Shown: positions 1 through 13,129 of the stretch, piece after piece
How the letters are laid out: the number at the start of each line of letters is the position of its first letter
How positions within the stretch are numbered: the stretch's first letter is position 1
Source of the DNA: Apostichopus japonicus
Taxonomy: Eukaryota; Echinodermata; Holothuroidea; Aspidochirotida; Stichopodidae
Assembly (NCBI RefSeq): GCF_037975245.1
Contig: NC_092575.1
Coordinates: 19,053,841-19,117,840, forward strand
Reading direction: 5' to 3'
Length of the DNA stretch: 64,000 nt
Position numbers and translations under genes: made by a program
Notes under the pieces: model-generated
Seen by the model: only the letters and a program-made list of their open reading frames with translations
What the model was told of the DNA's origin: nothing
The model's database searches: none

Positions 1-426
1 TGGAATATGTAGTATTGATATGAAAAATTAAAAAATTCAACGGATGCTTCAATAATGGATGATTCTCCTAACTAATTACACATACATTGGAGATACATTG
101 GAGATTGCTTGATTAGACAAATTAAATATCCAAGTGAGGAAAATGCTTGGAGGGTGCCAGTGAAATCAGTTTTGAGACTTGTGTATGTGTGACCATTATT
201 TGAGTTTCTAGCATATTTTAGGTAAAAAAAAAACGAATTTCAATAGAGTTGAACATCTAAGTATCATCTATTGCAGAAAGTGGACTGCAGTTCTCTCTGG
301 TGGAAGTTACCTAAAAATGTGATGGACGATAGTGTTTATCAATTAAATATAGAAGAATTTCTATAGAAAAAGACAAGATATGATATTGTTAGATGAATCT
401 GTATCTTCAGAAATGTAAACACTAAC

Positions 427-3400
427 CGATTATTGCCACAGGCAAAGAGTGTCTTTGTGTTTGTGATCAGAATGCTGCAATCTAGACCACACCTCACAGC
501 AGTAAACTGAAGGTGACCTGACAGGGGCACCGCCTGGGGAGTGGCAAAAGACTCCAAGAAACCGATCCCCAACCGACCTGTCAGAATTCAGAGAGAAAGA
601 AGGTTACATGAGGGCGTTGTGGTCAAGTGGTTAAGGCAGTGGACTTGTGATCTAAGGATTATAGGTTCGAGTCCTGGCCAGATCATTGCGTTGTGTCCTT
701 GGACAAGGCACTTTATCTCCATTGCCTCTCTTCACCCAGGTGTATAAATGGGGACTTGCGAGGTGACTTGTAAATATAGTTGCCTGCGCCGGTTTGTGGC
801 AGCACCCTATGGGAAGTCCCCCAGGGGACACATGGCTGTGGTGCACTGTGGTGCCCCAGGAGAGATTGTTTGAATTGTGCACAGTTTGGTGTGTAGGTGT
901 GACAAGTTACCAATGACCAGGGTTAAGTACAGCGCGGCGAGACATTATTGTAAGTTGCGCTATATAAGAACTGTTAATTATTATTATTAATTATTATTAC
1001 TATTACATTTAATAGAAATATCAAAGGAGGCCAATATTTCATTAAAGACACAAAAATCACTCTGATCTGCGTATCAATATAATGAGTCCAACAGGAAAAA
1101 TAATGGAAATGATTTATGGATATATAATATTTACTGTTATGTTGATTTCAGTTTCATACTTCTCGTCAAGAATTTGTTGGGTGCACTAAGGGATAACTTT
1201 AAGTCAGGGAAAGAAAACTGTCACCTTTAATCATTTCCCTCACCCACCCCCAACCCCCCCCCCACCCCTACACCCCTTGCAAATTAAATTTCCTGTCATA
1301 TTTAACACAGAATTTTGTTCTTTGAGCAACATTTTCGAAAACGTTCAAAAGCTTAAAAAACTAAAACCATTTGGGGAAGATCCTCAAGGTGACAGTTGTC
1401 CAACTTTTGACAGAATTTCAAATTGCTGACTAAATCCTAAAAAATCTTGAAGTTTTAAGTTTAATCTAAAATTACAAGATATTAATATTCAGTAGCTGAA
1501 AGTATTCCATGAAATGTACCCTGCCTCTTACAATCTCCAGTAGCTACATCTGCTTTTTACTAATTATTAAGTCTCTTCTTGCAACAGAAAAAACATCAAT
1601 TTTTTACATCTTCTTACACCAGTGCACTACAAACATGACTTTAAACCTATTAGATAATTATATTACACCTAAAGCCAATTGTCGAGTACTAAAATCTAAA
1701 TTAACAATTTTTATTGCAAAAGCACTTCAGACCTAGGCTTACCTATAGGTATGAATATTGTCTAACATCATTTTCATTACTGGTATGGCTTTATTACCAG
1801 ACAAGTTTACCACTTGAGGTAATAAGAAATACTTTATTTACTTCAAATGGGAAAATGTGCTAGTTGCTGAGTGAAAGATGTTACTTGGCTCAGATGAAAC
1901 CCATCGGTTTATTTAAAGTCAAGTCTTACCATTATCCCCACGTCCCCAAGAAAATACTTCATCCTCATTTGACACTGCGACGATGTGAGATGTTCCGCAA
2001 GCTACGTGGGAGATCTCATATCCCAGCAAAGATTCCACGATCTTGGCTTGCGAGACGTCTTGAAAGTTACCGTGTCCGAGGCAACCGTGTGCACCGCTGC
2101 CAAAGGTCATCAAGATACCTCGATCTATGAGAATATGAGAATTACCAAACGGGATAAACATCATGGTAGGGTGAAATAATGGGTGTGGCAGGAGAGGGCT
2201 GGGAGGGGTATAGTTGAGAGAAGTGGATGCATAAGAGAGCGTGGTGGCCAATTGGCTAAGGCGTCGGACTTGTGATCCAAGGATTGCTGGTTCGATTCCT
2301 GCCTATAGTTCATTACGTTGTGTCCTTGGGCAAGATGCTTTATCTCACTTGCCTCTCTCCACCCAGGGGTTAAATGGGTACCTGTGAGGTAACTTGTCAT
2401 TGGGCGCAGTATATAACTGCTATTCCATGAATTTTACCCTGCCTTTTACAATTTACAGCAGCTAAATGTGCTTTCTATCAATTATTAAGCCTCTTCTTGC
2501 AAAAAAAACATCCAATTTTTACATCTTCTTACCGTTAAATGGGTACCTGTGAGGTAACTTGTCATTGGGTGCAGTATATAACTGCTGCCGACTGGAGGGA
2601 TTTTGTCTTTGACAGGTTATCATTGACCAGGGGTAATATAACGTCTGTAAAGCGCTTTGAGACCTATCGCTGGTATAAAGTGCTATATAAAAAGCAACTA
2701 TTGTTATAAAGAACTTTGCAAAGGTATAGTTCAATATCCTGGTTGAAGAAGAATAATATATCGTTTAGCTACCTCACATCAGCAGTTCTAGCAGTAACAT
2801 TTGCATAACCCCTAGAAACCAGCTGTGTATGTGTAAATAAGGTTGCCCAATGTTTATCTGAAGAAGGGCAGACAAATTGCCAAGGTGTAAAGGTGATGGA
2901 GCTAAATAGAGGAATTTCACCATACCATATTTTTGGAAAAAAAAATTTTTTTGAAGGGTATCAACAATTTAAATGAAAATGGCCAAATCCACTGTCAAGA
3001 GAGTTCCTTTCATCGTATTTATTACAGAGCTGACAGAACTATCTAAGGATCTGACACATATTTTAAAAATTTGTGAAAATTTCATCCATTTGCTCACACT
3101 ATGATAAACCCAGTTCATGGTAAACTAACCAGTTAGGCATGCAGTGAATAGCTCCCCACAGGAAACTTGCTTTATTGTTACAGCAGACTGGCCTTCCAAA
3201 AATCTGGGCACAAATATTTCAGCATGTTGATCCATTGCTCCTGGTATCACTGCCTCTGCCTTCAGACTAGATACCTGAAAATACCAATAATAGCTGGATG
3301 AATTGTATCATTTATCTGCTCCTTGGTTGTTTTTTTCTTACATTTATAATTTTATCTTCATAAAACAGCTACATTTTATAGCTGATCTGATTGTCCCAAA

Positions 3401-6400
3401 CAAGTCTTTTTGACATATGAGATATACCCTGAATAAGTTTACTTGAATGGCTTTACAGTCTGAATTATTTGATTTTATATCAACTTTGTGGTTCAGCCAT
3501 CACCTGGTATTCAGACAACCAGACAGAAAGATTATTGTTCTCTTTTCACAAAACTCAATTTGCAAAATGTCTTTCACAAATCCTTCGTAACTCATCAATG
3601 GTCGTCAAACTCAATTTATACTCAACCCTGTTTTCCAGAGAGGGAGGGACACTTGCAGAAAATAACTTCACAAATAGTCAACTTTTATTTAAAACAACTT
3701 CGGAAGATTAGAGGCAATTAAAGGGAAACGTTACTTACCTCCCAGATGATCAGCCTGCCATTGGTAGTCACTGCTGCCCTCTGCAGTCTACCTACAGCAA
3801 TATCCTCTATTTCAATGTCACTGTTTGGTAAAGGTAGGGCAACAGGACGGCTAATACCTGCCCCCCACGTGTACACCACTGACAGAGGGCAAGGCTTCAG
3901 GACGCTACTGCTGTTACTACTGTCCAGAACCACACTAGATGGAGAACCTGCAAAAAATTGGTCATGAATCATGTTTTATGCATTTAGTAGCGAAGGATGC
4001 GTGGACGGGTGCTTTTGTCATCGTCATACCACCATGGTTGCAGCGCGGGGTGTAAGTGGGACTGATGCTCTTGGGGGTGGGGGTATGGGGGCGTGGAGGT
4101 AGTCTTAAGCGGGCCTTCCACTGCCTGGACTGAATGTGATCCAGCTCAGCTCAGCTCAGCTAGACAGTTGTTACCTATAGTTTATAATTGTATTTGTAAC
4201 TGTATTTGTAATTGTAAGTGCAATCGTAATTAATCGTAAATGTAATTGTTATTGTCTTGACCATTGTATTTTGTATTTGTATTTGTAATTGTCTTGATCA
4301 ATAGCATTGTAGCAGACCATGTACACTGACAGACTGACGAGTGCACCCATTGACTGTTTTCTGTTAACAATTGCTGCTCATTTTAATCACAAGAACAATT
4401 ATACCTATGATTGGTTATTTTGTTGATAACAGTGTAGTTTGTAGTCTTGAACCAAAACATACTGGTGAATGCCTGTCAGGTGTATGCTACATATTGGGTT
4501 TCCACGAATGAAACCACTCCAACTTAAAAATCGACAACACCTCCATCGGTCAAAGTCTCAAGCACAACTGCACCGCCTGACTATCCATAATTATCTTTGT
4601 TACAACACAGTCGAGTTGAGTCGTTCTCAGTCAATAATAATAATAATAAACAGTTCTTATATAGCGAAACTTACAATAAAGTCTCGCCGCGCTGTTGTTC
4701 AAGACAACATGCAGTCAAGACAACATGCAGCTGGCTTTACCTTGTTAAATTGAACTCAACCTGTTTCTCAGGAGGCCAAGCAGAGTCCACCTACTACCAT
4801 ACATTCAACCTTTGACAGAAGAAATGAGAGGTATTAAGAAAAGTTGACCACCTCACCCCTACTATATATTGGTATCTTACCCTGAAGCAGACTTGGTCTT
4901 GGACTGTTTGCTTTCCCTTTCCTCTTCTGATGTGAAGGATGAACAGAGGGAGGCCTTACCATTCTGAATGTGAGTAGATAAAAACCATCCACCATGAAAT
5001 ATATCTGTTATTAAGTTATAATTACCATTAGAACACGACATGATACATCTTTATATAGCAGAAGGCATATCTATATCAGTTACATCTTTTTTACAGTGAA
5101 TTGACGCATAAAAAAGTCTGTGTACAAAAAAAAATCTGTTTTATTCACCGTATAGGGCTTTTAACTTTCCCCATCTCGAAAATGATGCGAGCCAGAGTTT
5201 TCACCACGATGGGTTCTGCCATGACCTGATTGGTGGTAGGCCGTTTGTCCGGGTCCTGCTGAAGCATGCTCGTTAAGAGCTTCCGTACGTGGATGCTATA
5301 ACGATCGGACACAGGGGCTACTGAACCACGCATGATCTTCATGACAAGGGCTGGTAGAGTCTGAATGCGGTAGAGAAGAAGAGAAAACAATTCAATTCCG
5401 ATCTTTAACTCCTTATCATGTATTTGATTTTAATTTGACAGTCTAAACTGTCTTCTTCTGGTACTTTTGTGGAGTAAATAATAACACAATTGTGTTTATC
5501 TATTCCAAATCCTGTTTTATACAAAGAAAAGATAAAGACATTGTTCACCAGATCATTATAAAAATCTGTTCATCAATTTTGATTATGATTCTTGGTTGTA
5601 AATAACATTGCTTTCTAGTTCCACCTAAAACTGTCACCAAAAATTCCAAACTATTTATTTTCACAAATAAAAGATCTTTGTCAATGACCTTGCTCACAAC
5701 TTAAAAATATGTTCGTTCATGTTTCCACAATCCCATTTTTCTGATCCCAACCGATCATTCTGGACTAAGTATAATGACAACATACTGCATGGACTTACAC
5801 CAAACCCTACTTCAGAGAGAATTTATTTTGACTTTAAATAAATGACCAGTTTTTAATACTTAAATGTATAATTACCAGGCGCGTAGCCAAGGGGGGGGCG
5901 AAGGGGGCAGCCGCCCCCCCCTTGAGCATATTTTTAAAAAAAAAATTAATGTTTTTATGATATCGCTAGTAATTTTAAAAGAGAAAATGCTAAGATGCAA
6001 CTTACAAGGCCTGGGAAGTGCCATTTCCAGCGATGTGGGGCCATTTTCAGCCAAAATTTCCTTGTACGCTTCGCGCCAACCATGGTAGCGCTACGCTTAG
6101 ATAGTATGCAATGCCGTATCTACGGCTCTGAAAATTTTTCGACATTTTCGCCCCTCCTTTGGCAAATTCCTGGCTACGCGCCTGATAATTACACATAACA
6201 ATCAGGTAGAAATTATCCAACAGATTTTTAGAAATGTTTTTTCTTTTACTTACGCTTGCTTCAAAGGCCTTCTTGAGAGTCAATAATTCGTAAAGAATAC
6301 ACCCCACCGCCCAGATGTCACTCTTCTGGTTGTAACTTTACCAACAAATGTCAAGGAATCTTTATAAAACTAAATAGAAGAATCTTAAAATATTTTGACT

Positions 6401-9400
6401 TTAAAAAATTGAAAATTTGAAATTTAAAATCACCACCTATTTTTTCTGACACTCTTTGTTGACAAGTATTAATCTTTGTTTTCAATATTTCTTGTCCAAG
6501 GCAATGGGCTTCTTAATTTAAACCCTGTGTACCAGCACCAGACTTTATCAAATAAAATGCAATGTCAGCATAATTTTCATCTACATAAATCTAACACTAA
6601 AAGAATCAAAACATACTTTAAACTAGAGCACCAATGGCGCAGAAGCTCATACCTTTTCGAGCTTAAAAATGTAGGGCCCACAAAACTTTATGGCCCACCA
6701 AATTTCAAGCCATTTTTCAGATTCCACCAATTTTGGGCCCATGAGGGATAACCCCCCCCCCCCCCCTCTGTTAGTAGAATCCTGGCCACACCACTGGCTA
6801 TAATTCCTATTTTCCCCCTTTAAATCCTATGTTACCCACTCTCTCAAACAATACAACTGACCTGTAGGTCCTATTAAACTTTCTCCCCTCTACCTGAGCA
6901 GACCTGAAGCACTCCTTGCCAAAATTTTGGCTGGCTGCCTACATACCTCAGGCTCAAAGAATTCTAAGATTTGGCAAGTGCTGATTGGCTATAGGGCTCT
7001 CATGCTTACAGTTCAACAGTTAATAACAAGTCCTGCTTTAATTCCACTAACAGCCTCTGCAGAGCTTAACCACAAATGTAAACAAACACTGCAGAGACTG
7101 GGAGACAAATTAAAGGAGCTTTAGCAAAAGGTGAAGGCTCAGATCTTTTTAAACAATGGGGATTAATTGTAATTAACTTTTGACCAAAAATTATTGACAT
7201 CACCATATTCATACACAATCCAACAATCATCAGTTCAACTTTGAATATGATCCATCAAAATCTTGAGGAGATTGAGATATTTGAAAATATTACAAAGAAT
7301 GACCCCCGATGACCCCCTAAATGACGTTTGACCTCAATTTTCCGAACACCCCTCGTAACTCTCATCCCGAGGAACGTTGTGACCAAGTTTCATTATAACT
7401 GGCCATACACTGTACGAACAGGAGCAATTTGAAAATATAGGGCCGCGGCCCGGGCCACAAAAGACCCCTAGTTGATCTTTGATCTCAAATTCATGAACAC
7501 CCTGAAGGTGAAACTTCCATAGTACTATCGTGACAAACCCTCAACATTGTACCATGGAATCTGTAGGAGAAGTAGCATTTTGCGTATTTCCACAAAATGG
7601 CCCATTACGGCCCACACGTGACCTTTGACCCCAAATTTCGGACCATCTCTAATGGCCCTATACCCAATGGTCCTTATGTCCAAGTTTCAGGGAATTCCAA
7701 CAAACACTGTGCGAGTGGGAGCGGTTTTACCAATTGTTGACGGATAGAGTGATAGAGTGAACAATAGCTCACACCAGCATGCTGGTATGAGCTAAAGAAG
7801 GTTTTCCCCATATTTATCAAAGTCATGTATGTGTATCCTTGTAAATTAAATTCCACAGAAAGAAAAGCACTGTTGAAATCATACATGTGAATATTTTAGG
7901 AGACTCTTTCACCAATATGTGACCTCTAACTATGCTATTATAATGTGTTGTAGTCAAATATAATTTTCATCTTAGTTTAGTATTTCCAAAGGTTTAGGAA
8001 ACCATCAGAAAGGGATACCATGTACCACATCCACATCTTGGATGAACCAAATCACACTTTCTCTTGTTTATGAGAGATCAGAAAATAATAAGACAAGTGT
8101 AGGTGTGCACCCATTCCTGCACCCCGGACCACCACCAGTTAACATCTCCATATCACAGACCATTCATCCGTCAGTATCTGATGACCATATTTTCAGATAC
8201 TGAGAGAGAGAGGTGAAGGCAATCTATGCATCATCATTGCAGGGCAGCCATGGCGAACAAAGTTGTGTCAAAACCCCATTTTTCCGAATTCGCAAACATC
8301 AAATCCACAAAAAAAACTGTTCAACACAACAGTGCACAGCTAAAAAAAATTGGAATGGGTCTTCATGTGGTTTTGAACCACAAACCTCAAGGTTGTGGCA
8401 GGGACACTCGAAAACACCCCACCTTCACCACAGAGGACAACCACCTATTCACTTTGTGCATTGAACCTGATAGGAAAAACCCACATTTATGAGGAAAACT
8501 TTAACAATTCTTTATAAGCAAATTATGGAGGTGGCTTCAATTTTACTCGTACATGCAAAAGTACTTAAGATTGTCACTGAAGGATACGGTTTACCCTCAC
8601 ACAGTTCCGGTGAGATATAGCAAGGTGTACCAACTACTGTCACAGCTTTGCTCTTACTGCTCAGGATTTTGGAGATTCCAAAGTCACCGGTCTTGACGAC
8701 GTCTCTGTCCTTGTTCATGAGGATGTTCTGAGTTTTCAGATCTCTATGGAGGATCTGCTTAAAGTGTACATGTTGCAGGGACAAGAGTATCTGTGTGATT
8801 AGGTAAAGGACTTCCTGGAAATGAAGAAGAAAAAAACATACATACATGGAAATCGGGCTGAAAATAATACAAAATCATCTTTGACTACCAATTAAAAGAA
8901 TATAAATATAGTGAAGAAATGTGACCACTTGACATTTAGTGGCAAGTCCAATATGGTTTACGAATAAATTGTTTTTTCTTCAAAATACTGAATCAATTTC
9001 TTGAAGTTATGAGATCAATTTATGAATCTATTCATTTGAAATTCTGTTTGTGAAATATAAAAAAATGTAAAGTAAAACTTAAAGCACACATCAGTGATTT
9101 TTTACAAATTAACAAAATAATTTCAAGCAGGTTTTAGAATTTGTAAACACCATGTGTTAGCAAAACCAAAATATAACTTAATTTCACAAAAATTACTGTA
9201 CCTCCAGACTTTGGAAAAATATTTTTCGTGGGGTTGATGGCCCTTCTGTACATTTTTTTGGGTTCAAGTTGTTTATTTCTTTTTCAAGGCTATATAAGTT
9301 TAGGAAATAATGGAAACCCTGCAAAATTACTGGATTTAATAACTTCAAACTTGAAGAGCACATATGTACAATTTTGAGACTTTCTCTTGCAATATAAAAT

Positions 9401-11898
9401 AATATAGTCATTACAATTGCTAGAGATGATGTTGTGATATCTTAATGTGTTAAAATGCCACGTACAACTTTCATTTAGTACAGTATATACCTAGAAAAAA
9501 GATATTTATATTGCTTACGTCTTCATCCAAAAGCGAGTTGCCCCTCTGTTGTAAATAGTCAAAGAGGGTTCCCCCTGATGGAGAAAAAGACTGAATAGTA
9601 TAAACCAGTGGCACACGTTAAGGTGGGTGGGGGAGGGGAAGGATTTTTTTGTGTACCCCCAGACCCTTCTACATCGGCTTCAAGGATTCAAGGGAGACAC
9701 ATATGCCCTCCTGAATATATCTTTCATTCGCCTCTGGCCTTCCATATACGTTTCATTCCCTTCCTTAATCGGTCATGGAAGAATTTGCCCCACCACCTTT
9801 GAAATCCTGTACACACCACTGTATCAAAATTCTCTTGCTATGCAATGTAAGTTTTATCTGTTTGCACAGATTGCTGGGAAACTGTTGAGAAGACAACCCA
9901 TTACAATTTTCCTCTTCATTGATAAATAAGTAAACACAGGACAGACATAGAGGTATTATGGTGATAGAGTAATCAACAAGTTTGTATTTTAACTTCAAAG
10001 GAAAGAGAGAAAAATATTGAACATGAGCACTCGTTGCTGACTTGTTGCCACAGTGATTTTTAAAACTTTTGTATCACTTTTAAATTGCTTTACAAGAGCA
10101 ATATTTCCTCTGTCATTTTTAATTCTGTTAATAATGTATCAATGCGTACCTTTACCAAGTAAATATTCTCTTATCAAATTTCAATGCAACTCACAAAAAT
10201 ACACATTTATCAAGGAATAATTTAATGTTCAAAGTTTGTAGCAGTGTTGAAGGCTCTGAAGTATTATCTTCTTATAAAATAGAATGGTACGTAGGTAAAA
10301 CTTACTTATACATCTTTGGACTTGTTATAGCAATTTGATCATTTTGCATAGCATTATTCAATAAGATACTGAATAAATTATTCCCTGAAATTATTCACTG
10401 ACATTTTGCATAGCAGTTTGCAATGAGATACTGCATATATTAATCCCCTGACATCACCAAACGAAGAAATTTACACTGGAATTTTTTTTTTTTTAATGTG
10501 CAGCATCACTAGTACTGGAAGATAAACTTGCTGTATTACCTTCTGCATATTCCATTACTATCATCAGGGCTTTGTCTTCAAGGAAATTTTCATAATACTC
10601 TATAATATTGGGATGCTCAAGCATTGATAGAACTTTTGCCTCATTCAGAGCTGATTGTCTTTCATCTTTTGTCATTTGTTCAACGGGTATCTGCTTTATG
10701 ATCACGAGCTTGCGATCGTTCTGCCGACGACTCAAGTAAACTGTGCTGTAAATAGAAATGAAAGAAAATTGCATTCTGAATACTACTTTAACATGAGCTG
10801 GCTTTTCAAAATTAATCAAACCAATTCACATAGCTGTCAATCAGTGGGATGATGCAGGCAAGTGGGTACTTCAGAACCATTTGGATCAAAATGTTTCCAG
10901 TATCTGGATGCACAGATGCCTAGTCTACTCTTTGCCACCGCTCTGCATCCAAGCATCAACTACAGAATTGTTGACATTTGTTACATATTAACTACTCCGC
11001 ATCAGATCCAGCATTGACTTTATAGGTTTTGTTATAGTTTTATTTAGGTCTTTTAATTTCAAAAGTTTCTAACAGGATGTTTGCTTACCCCTCTGACAAT
11101 AATTTGCGGCAGTATCATACATTTGTTATCACTGCTCATTAAGAAGCTAATGCAGGTCCCCCACTTATTGTACTCATTTATGGAACGGTAATAAATTTAA
11201 AGCACTACACCTGTCTATACTGTTACTTTGTTTTATGGTGGAATTTTTCTGACCTCTCCCATCTAGTGCATTCATAGATCAATAACCTGTTAGTACAGCT
11301 TTGTGCCTATTTATCAGTATTCTGACTTAGCCTACAAGGCTATGACTACCATTTTTTGTTTTGTTTTTTTCCCTTGTGGGTCATATGCCGCATTGATACT
11401 CGTGAATTTAAATTACAACTTTACTGTGGTCCCTAGCTGTTCCATCTTCCCTCTCAATTGGCACTACATCAACAACTGGTTCATGACGGAAAACACTGAG
11501 ATACTGAGGCAAAGATAAATGAACAAATTATTGAATGTGATAATCATTAAGTCATTTGTCTTCAGGCCCAGCCTAACATACAAAAAACATTGGGCCAGGC
11601 CTAGTTTACTGTTAATACTATAGTACCATGCAGGTGTTGTAATTTAATACAGATGAGGGGACAGGAAAGTGCAATAACGATCAAAAAATAGCACATTACT
11701 CTACAGGTTAAAAATGGATAAGAATTTAGCCTCCAACTAACTTAGACCCAAGCCAGTGAAACTTTGGCCAGGCAGCTAGCCTTTGGCTTAATATTTCTTA
11801 TAGGCCAGCTTACATAGGGCCTAGGCTAGCTGAACTTCACAAAGGCCTTACCCGAAAGCACCTCTTCCAACAACCCGTATCTTTTCGTAGTTATCCAT
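427..11898 (-). CDS. NEK8: NEK8-type kinase with RCC1 repeats (11 exons, 3' end off window)
   Basis: This is a NIMA-related serine/threonine kinase fused to RCC1 propeller repeats; the NEK8 family acts at the proximal cilium (inversin compartment). Minus-strand coding exons are 11898-11852, 10745-10540, 9574-9519, 8814-8588, 6335-6254, 5360-5149, 4963-4881, 3947-3739, 3274-3130, 2124-1930 and 577-427. All join in phase at AG/GT boundaries and give about 537 residues. The protein starts [16 protein letters not shown], with glycine loop G11-G16, catalytic lysine K33 in [14 protein letters not shown] with D128, DFG with D147, and activation segment [11 protein letters not shown] with T162. A linker of about 28 residues (exon 7) leads to RCC1 blades ([39 protein letters not shown]). 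Human NEK8 has 692 residues, so the last blades lie left of base 1. The start codon matches the family N-terminus. Introns carry hAT and SINE insertions. Assignment to NEK8 rather than NEK9 rests on the kinase-linker-RCC1 order and close motif match. Confidence 0.95.
612..1006 (+). mobile_element. tRNA-headed SINE with (TTA)n tail, copy 1
   Basis: The tRNA-like head has A-box TGGTCAAGTGG and B-box GGTTCGAGTCC (664-674). The body holds TGTCCTTGGACAAGG and a 3' segment ending GCGCTATATAAGAACTG before a TTA-rich tail. It lies between NEK8 exons 10 and 11. Confidence 0.85.
2233..2712 (+). mobile_element. tRNA-headed SINE, copy 2, interrupted by a 112-bp insert
   Basis: The head (B-box GGTTCGATTCC at 2290-2300) and body match copy 1 to 2421. 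A 112-bp insert (2422-2533) follows, then a repeat of 53 bp of the body, then a 3' end (GTAAAGCGCTTTGAGACC; GTGCTATATAAAAAGC) ending in a short TTGTTAT tail. It lies in the NEK8 intron between exons 9 and 10. Confidence 0.8.
2422..2533. repeat. 112-bp copy of 1502-1621 flanked by a 53-bp direct repeat
   Basis: 2422-2533 matches 1502-1621 (TATTCCATGAA.., CAATTATTAAGCCTCTTCTTGC) with moderate divergence and small gaps. The flanking 2369-2421 and 2534-2586 are identical at 52 of 53 positions. The two copies lie on opposite sides of NEK8 exon 10. Confidence 0.8.
4141..4295. repeat. Low-complexity AGCTC and TGTAWT repeats
   Basis: Four AGCTC units are followed by about 110 bp built from TGTATTTGTAAT-like hexamers, in the NEK8 intron between exons 7 and 8. 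Confidence 0.8.
4625..4700 (-). mobile_element. 5'-truncated copy of the (TTA)n-tailed SINE
   Basis: Minus-strand GCGGCGAGAC..ATATAAGAACTG followed by a TTA repeat matches the last 65 bp of the copy at 612-1006. It lies in the NEK8 intron between exons 7 and 8. Confidence 0.75.
5876..6184. mobile_element. Non-autonomous hAT element, family 2 (copy D)
   Basis: A 309-bp element with 14-bp perfect terminal inverted repeats (CAGGCGCGTAGCCA) and a perfect 8-bp target duplication ATAATTAC (5868-5875 and 6185-6192). It inserted into NEK8 intron 5. It has no coding capacity. The G/C-rich subterminal runs and the internal core (about 6000-6110) match other hAT copies in the window. Confidence 0.88.
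7322..7794. repeat. Three diverged tandem units ending in a 30-bp palindrome
   Basis: Units near 7322-7435, 7471-7585 and 7613-7735 share TTTGACC(T/C)CAAATT, AACACCC, an ACCAAGTTTCA-like block and a closing GAGYAGGAG-like block. The tract ends in TAGCTCACACCAGCA / TGCTGGTATGAGCTA (7765-7794), palindromic apart from one base pair. It lies in NEK8 intron 4 and is probably the 3' end of a dispersed element. Confidence 0.6.
9606..9821. mobile_element. Possible old hAT-like element
   Basis: The segment starts CAGTGGCACACGTTAAGG and ends with an imperfect inverse (CCTGTACACACCACTG), in NEK8 intron 2. Flanking octamers do not match, so the assignment rests on the end sequences only. Confidence 0.3.
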
Positions 11899-12504
11899 GA
11901 AGCTCTCAGTTCATTCATCTCATGTGATGAACGTAAGATAACGGCATTTGAATTCGTTTGCAACAGAATCGTCATTTGTAGACAAGTGTTCCGGAGTAGT
12001 GTAACTTAGGCTACAAAACTTTGGATAGTCTGCCTAGGAGACAGGTAGCTATGCACATCGATTGTGTTTACACGCATGCATGATGGGATCGATGTCATAT
12101 ATCTCCATTCCAAAACTGCCCCCTCGATTTTTATAGTTAAACTTTTTCTGATCTGTGAGCAACAAAACTAAAAAAGTGTGTACCCTTAGTCTACTACTAT
12201 TTATCTATCAAAAAGTTACGTAATGGATTAGAGCAATTTATCACAAAGTAGCGATGCAATTATTTCAAGTGCAGCAGATCCCTCGGTCTTAAGCTGTCGT
12301 GCGACATGCCAGCGAAAATGGGGGGAATGGTTTGCCCCCGTCGCAAGGAGGATTTGTTTTACTCTGACAAATGCATTGTTTCATAGCCAATAGAAAAATT
12401 GTGTACAACTACCATGTATAGCATCATCGTGAACGTTGCTCGCATATAACGCACACTACGAGTACACAGTAGGCCTATAGGGTACGGAGATACAGATCGG
12501 ACAC

Positions 12505-12740
12505 CTTGAGCATGTTTTACTTCTACTTCTACTTTTACTGCTGTTGTTATTACTTTTAGGTTTTCTTATGTTTGGTAATTTTATATTCCAGGATTTGGTT
12601 CTTTTGTGCAGTGCTCTTGAGCATGTTTTACTTCTACTTTTATTGCTGTTGTTATTACTTTATGGTTTTCTTAAGTTTGGTATTTATATATTCAAGGTAT
12701 TGGTTCTTTTGTACAGTGCTCTTGAGCATGTTTTATTTCA
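12505..12740. repeat. Tandem repeat of about 105-111 bp, 2.2 copies
   Basis: CTTGAGCATGTTTTA recurs at 12505, 12616 and 12721 with matching intervening sequence (TTGCTGTTGTTATTACTTT and GGTTCTTTTGT). Confidence 0.85.
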
Positions 12741-12780
12741 TGATAACAACACTTTAATATATGGTATTTATTTATTATTA

Positions 12781-12784
<4 letters not shown>

Positions 12785-12834
<50 letters not shown>
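12785..12834. repeat. (TA)n microsatellite
   Basis: About 25 TA dinucleotides between the NEK8 5' end and the nuclear receptor 3' end. Confidence 0.97.
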
Positions 12835-12838
<4 letters not shown>

Positions 12839-13114
12839 CTGAGAACTTTGCAGTAACAGTGCCTAGATCCATATCCTGTTTATAGCTAAGGATGAGAATG
12901 CCACAATAAAGGAATGAGTCTGTTGTCGCTAGGATAGAGGGCGGCATTGCTTTTATTTTTAAATCAGGGAATACGGGGGGGGGGGGGGATACGGGGAGAC
13001 AAGATTAGCTGAGAGAATGCCAACATTCATTTTGATTTTGATCTTCCTTATAGGCGACATCGTTTGTCACCACAGGCTCCATATTTATAGGGATCATTCT
13101 TCTAGCCTTAATAA

Positions 13115-13129
13115 GTTAGGGTTAGGGTT
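13115..13129. repeat. Short interstitial telomere-like repeat
   Basis: TTAGGGTTAGGGTT is just over two TTAGGG units. It is short enough to be chance or a repair scar. Confidence 0.5.

Noticed and set aside
9608-9929. Two overlapping plus-strand frames
   Set aside because: They lie within a NEK8 intron, over a hAT-like segment, with no recognised protein.
12544-12885. Plus-strand frame rich in Leu and Ile-Tyr
   Set aside because: It translates a tandem repeat and a TA microsatellite.
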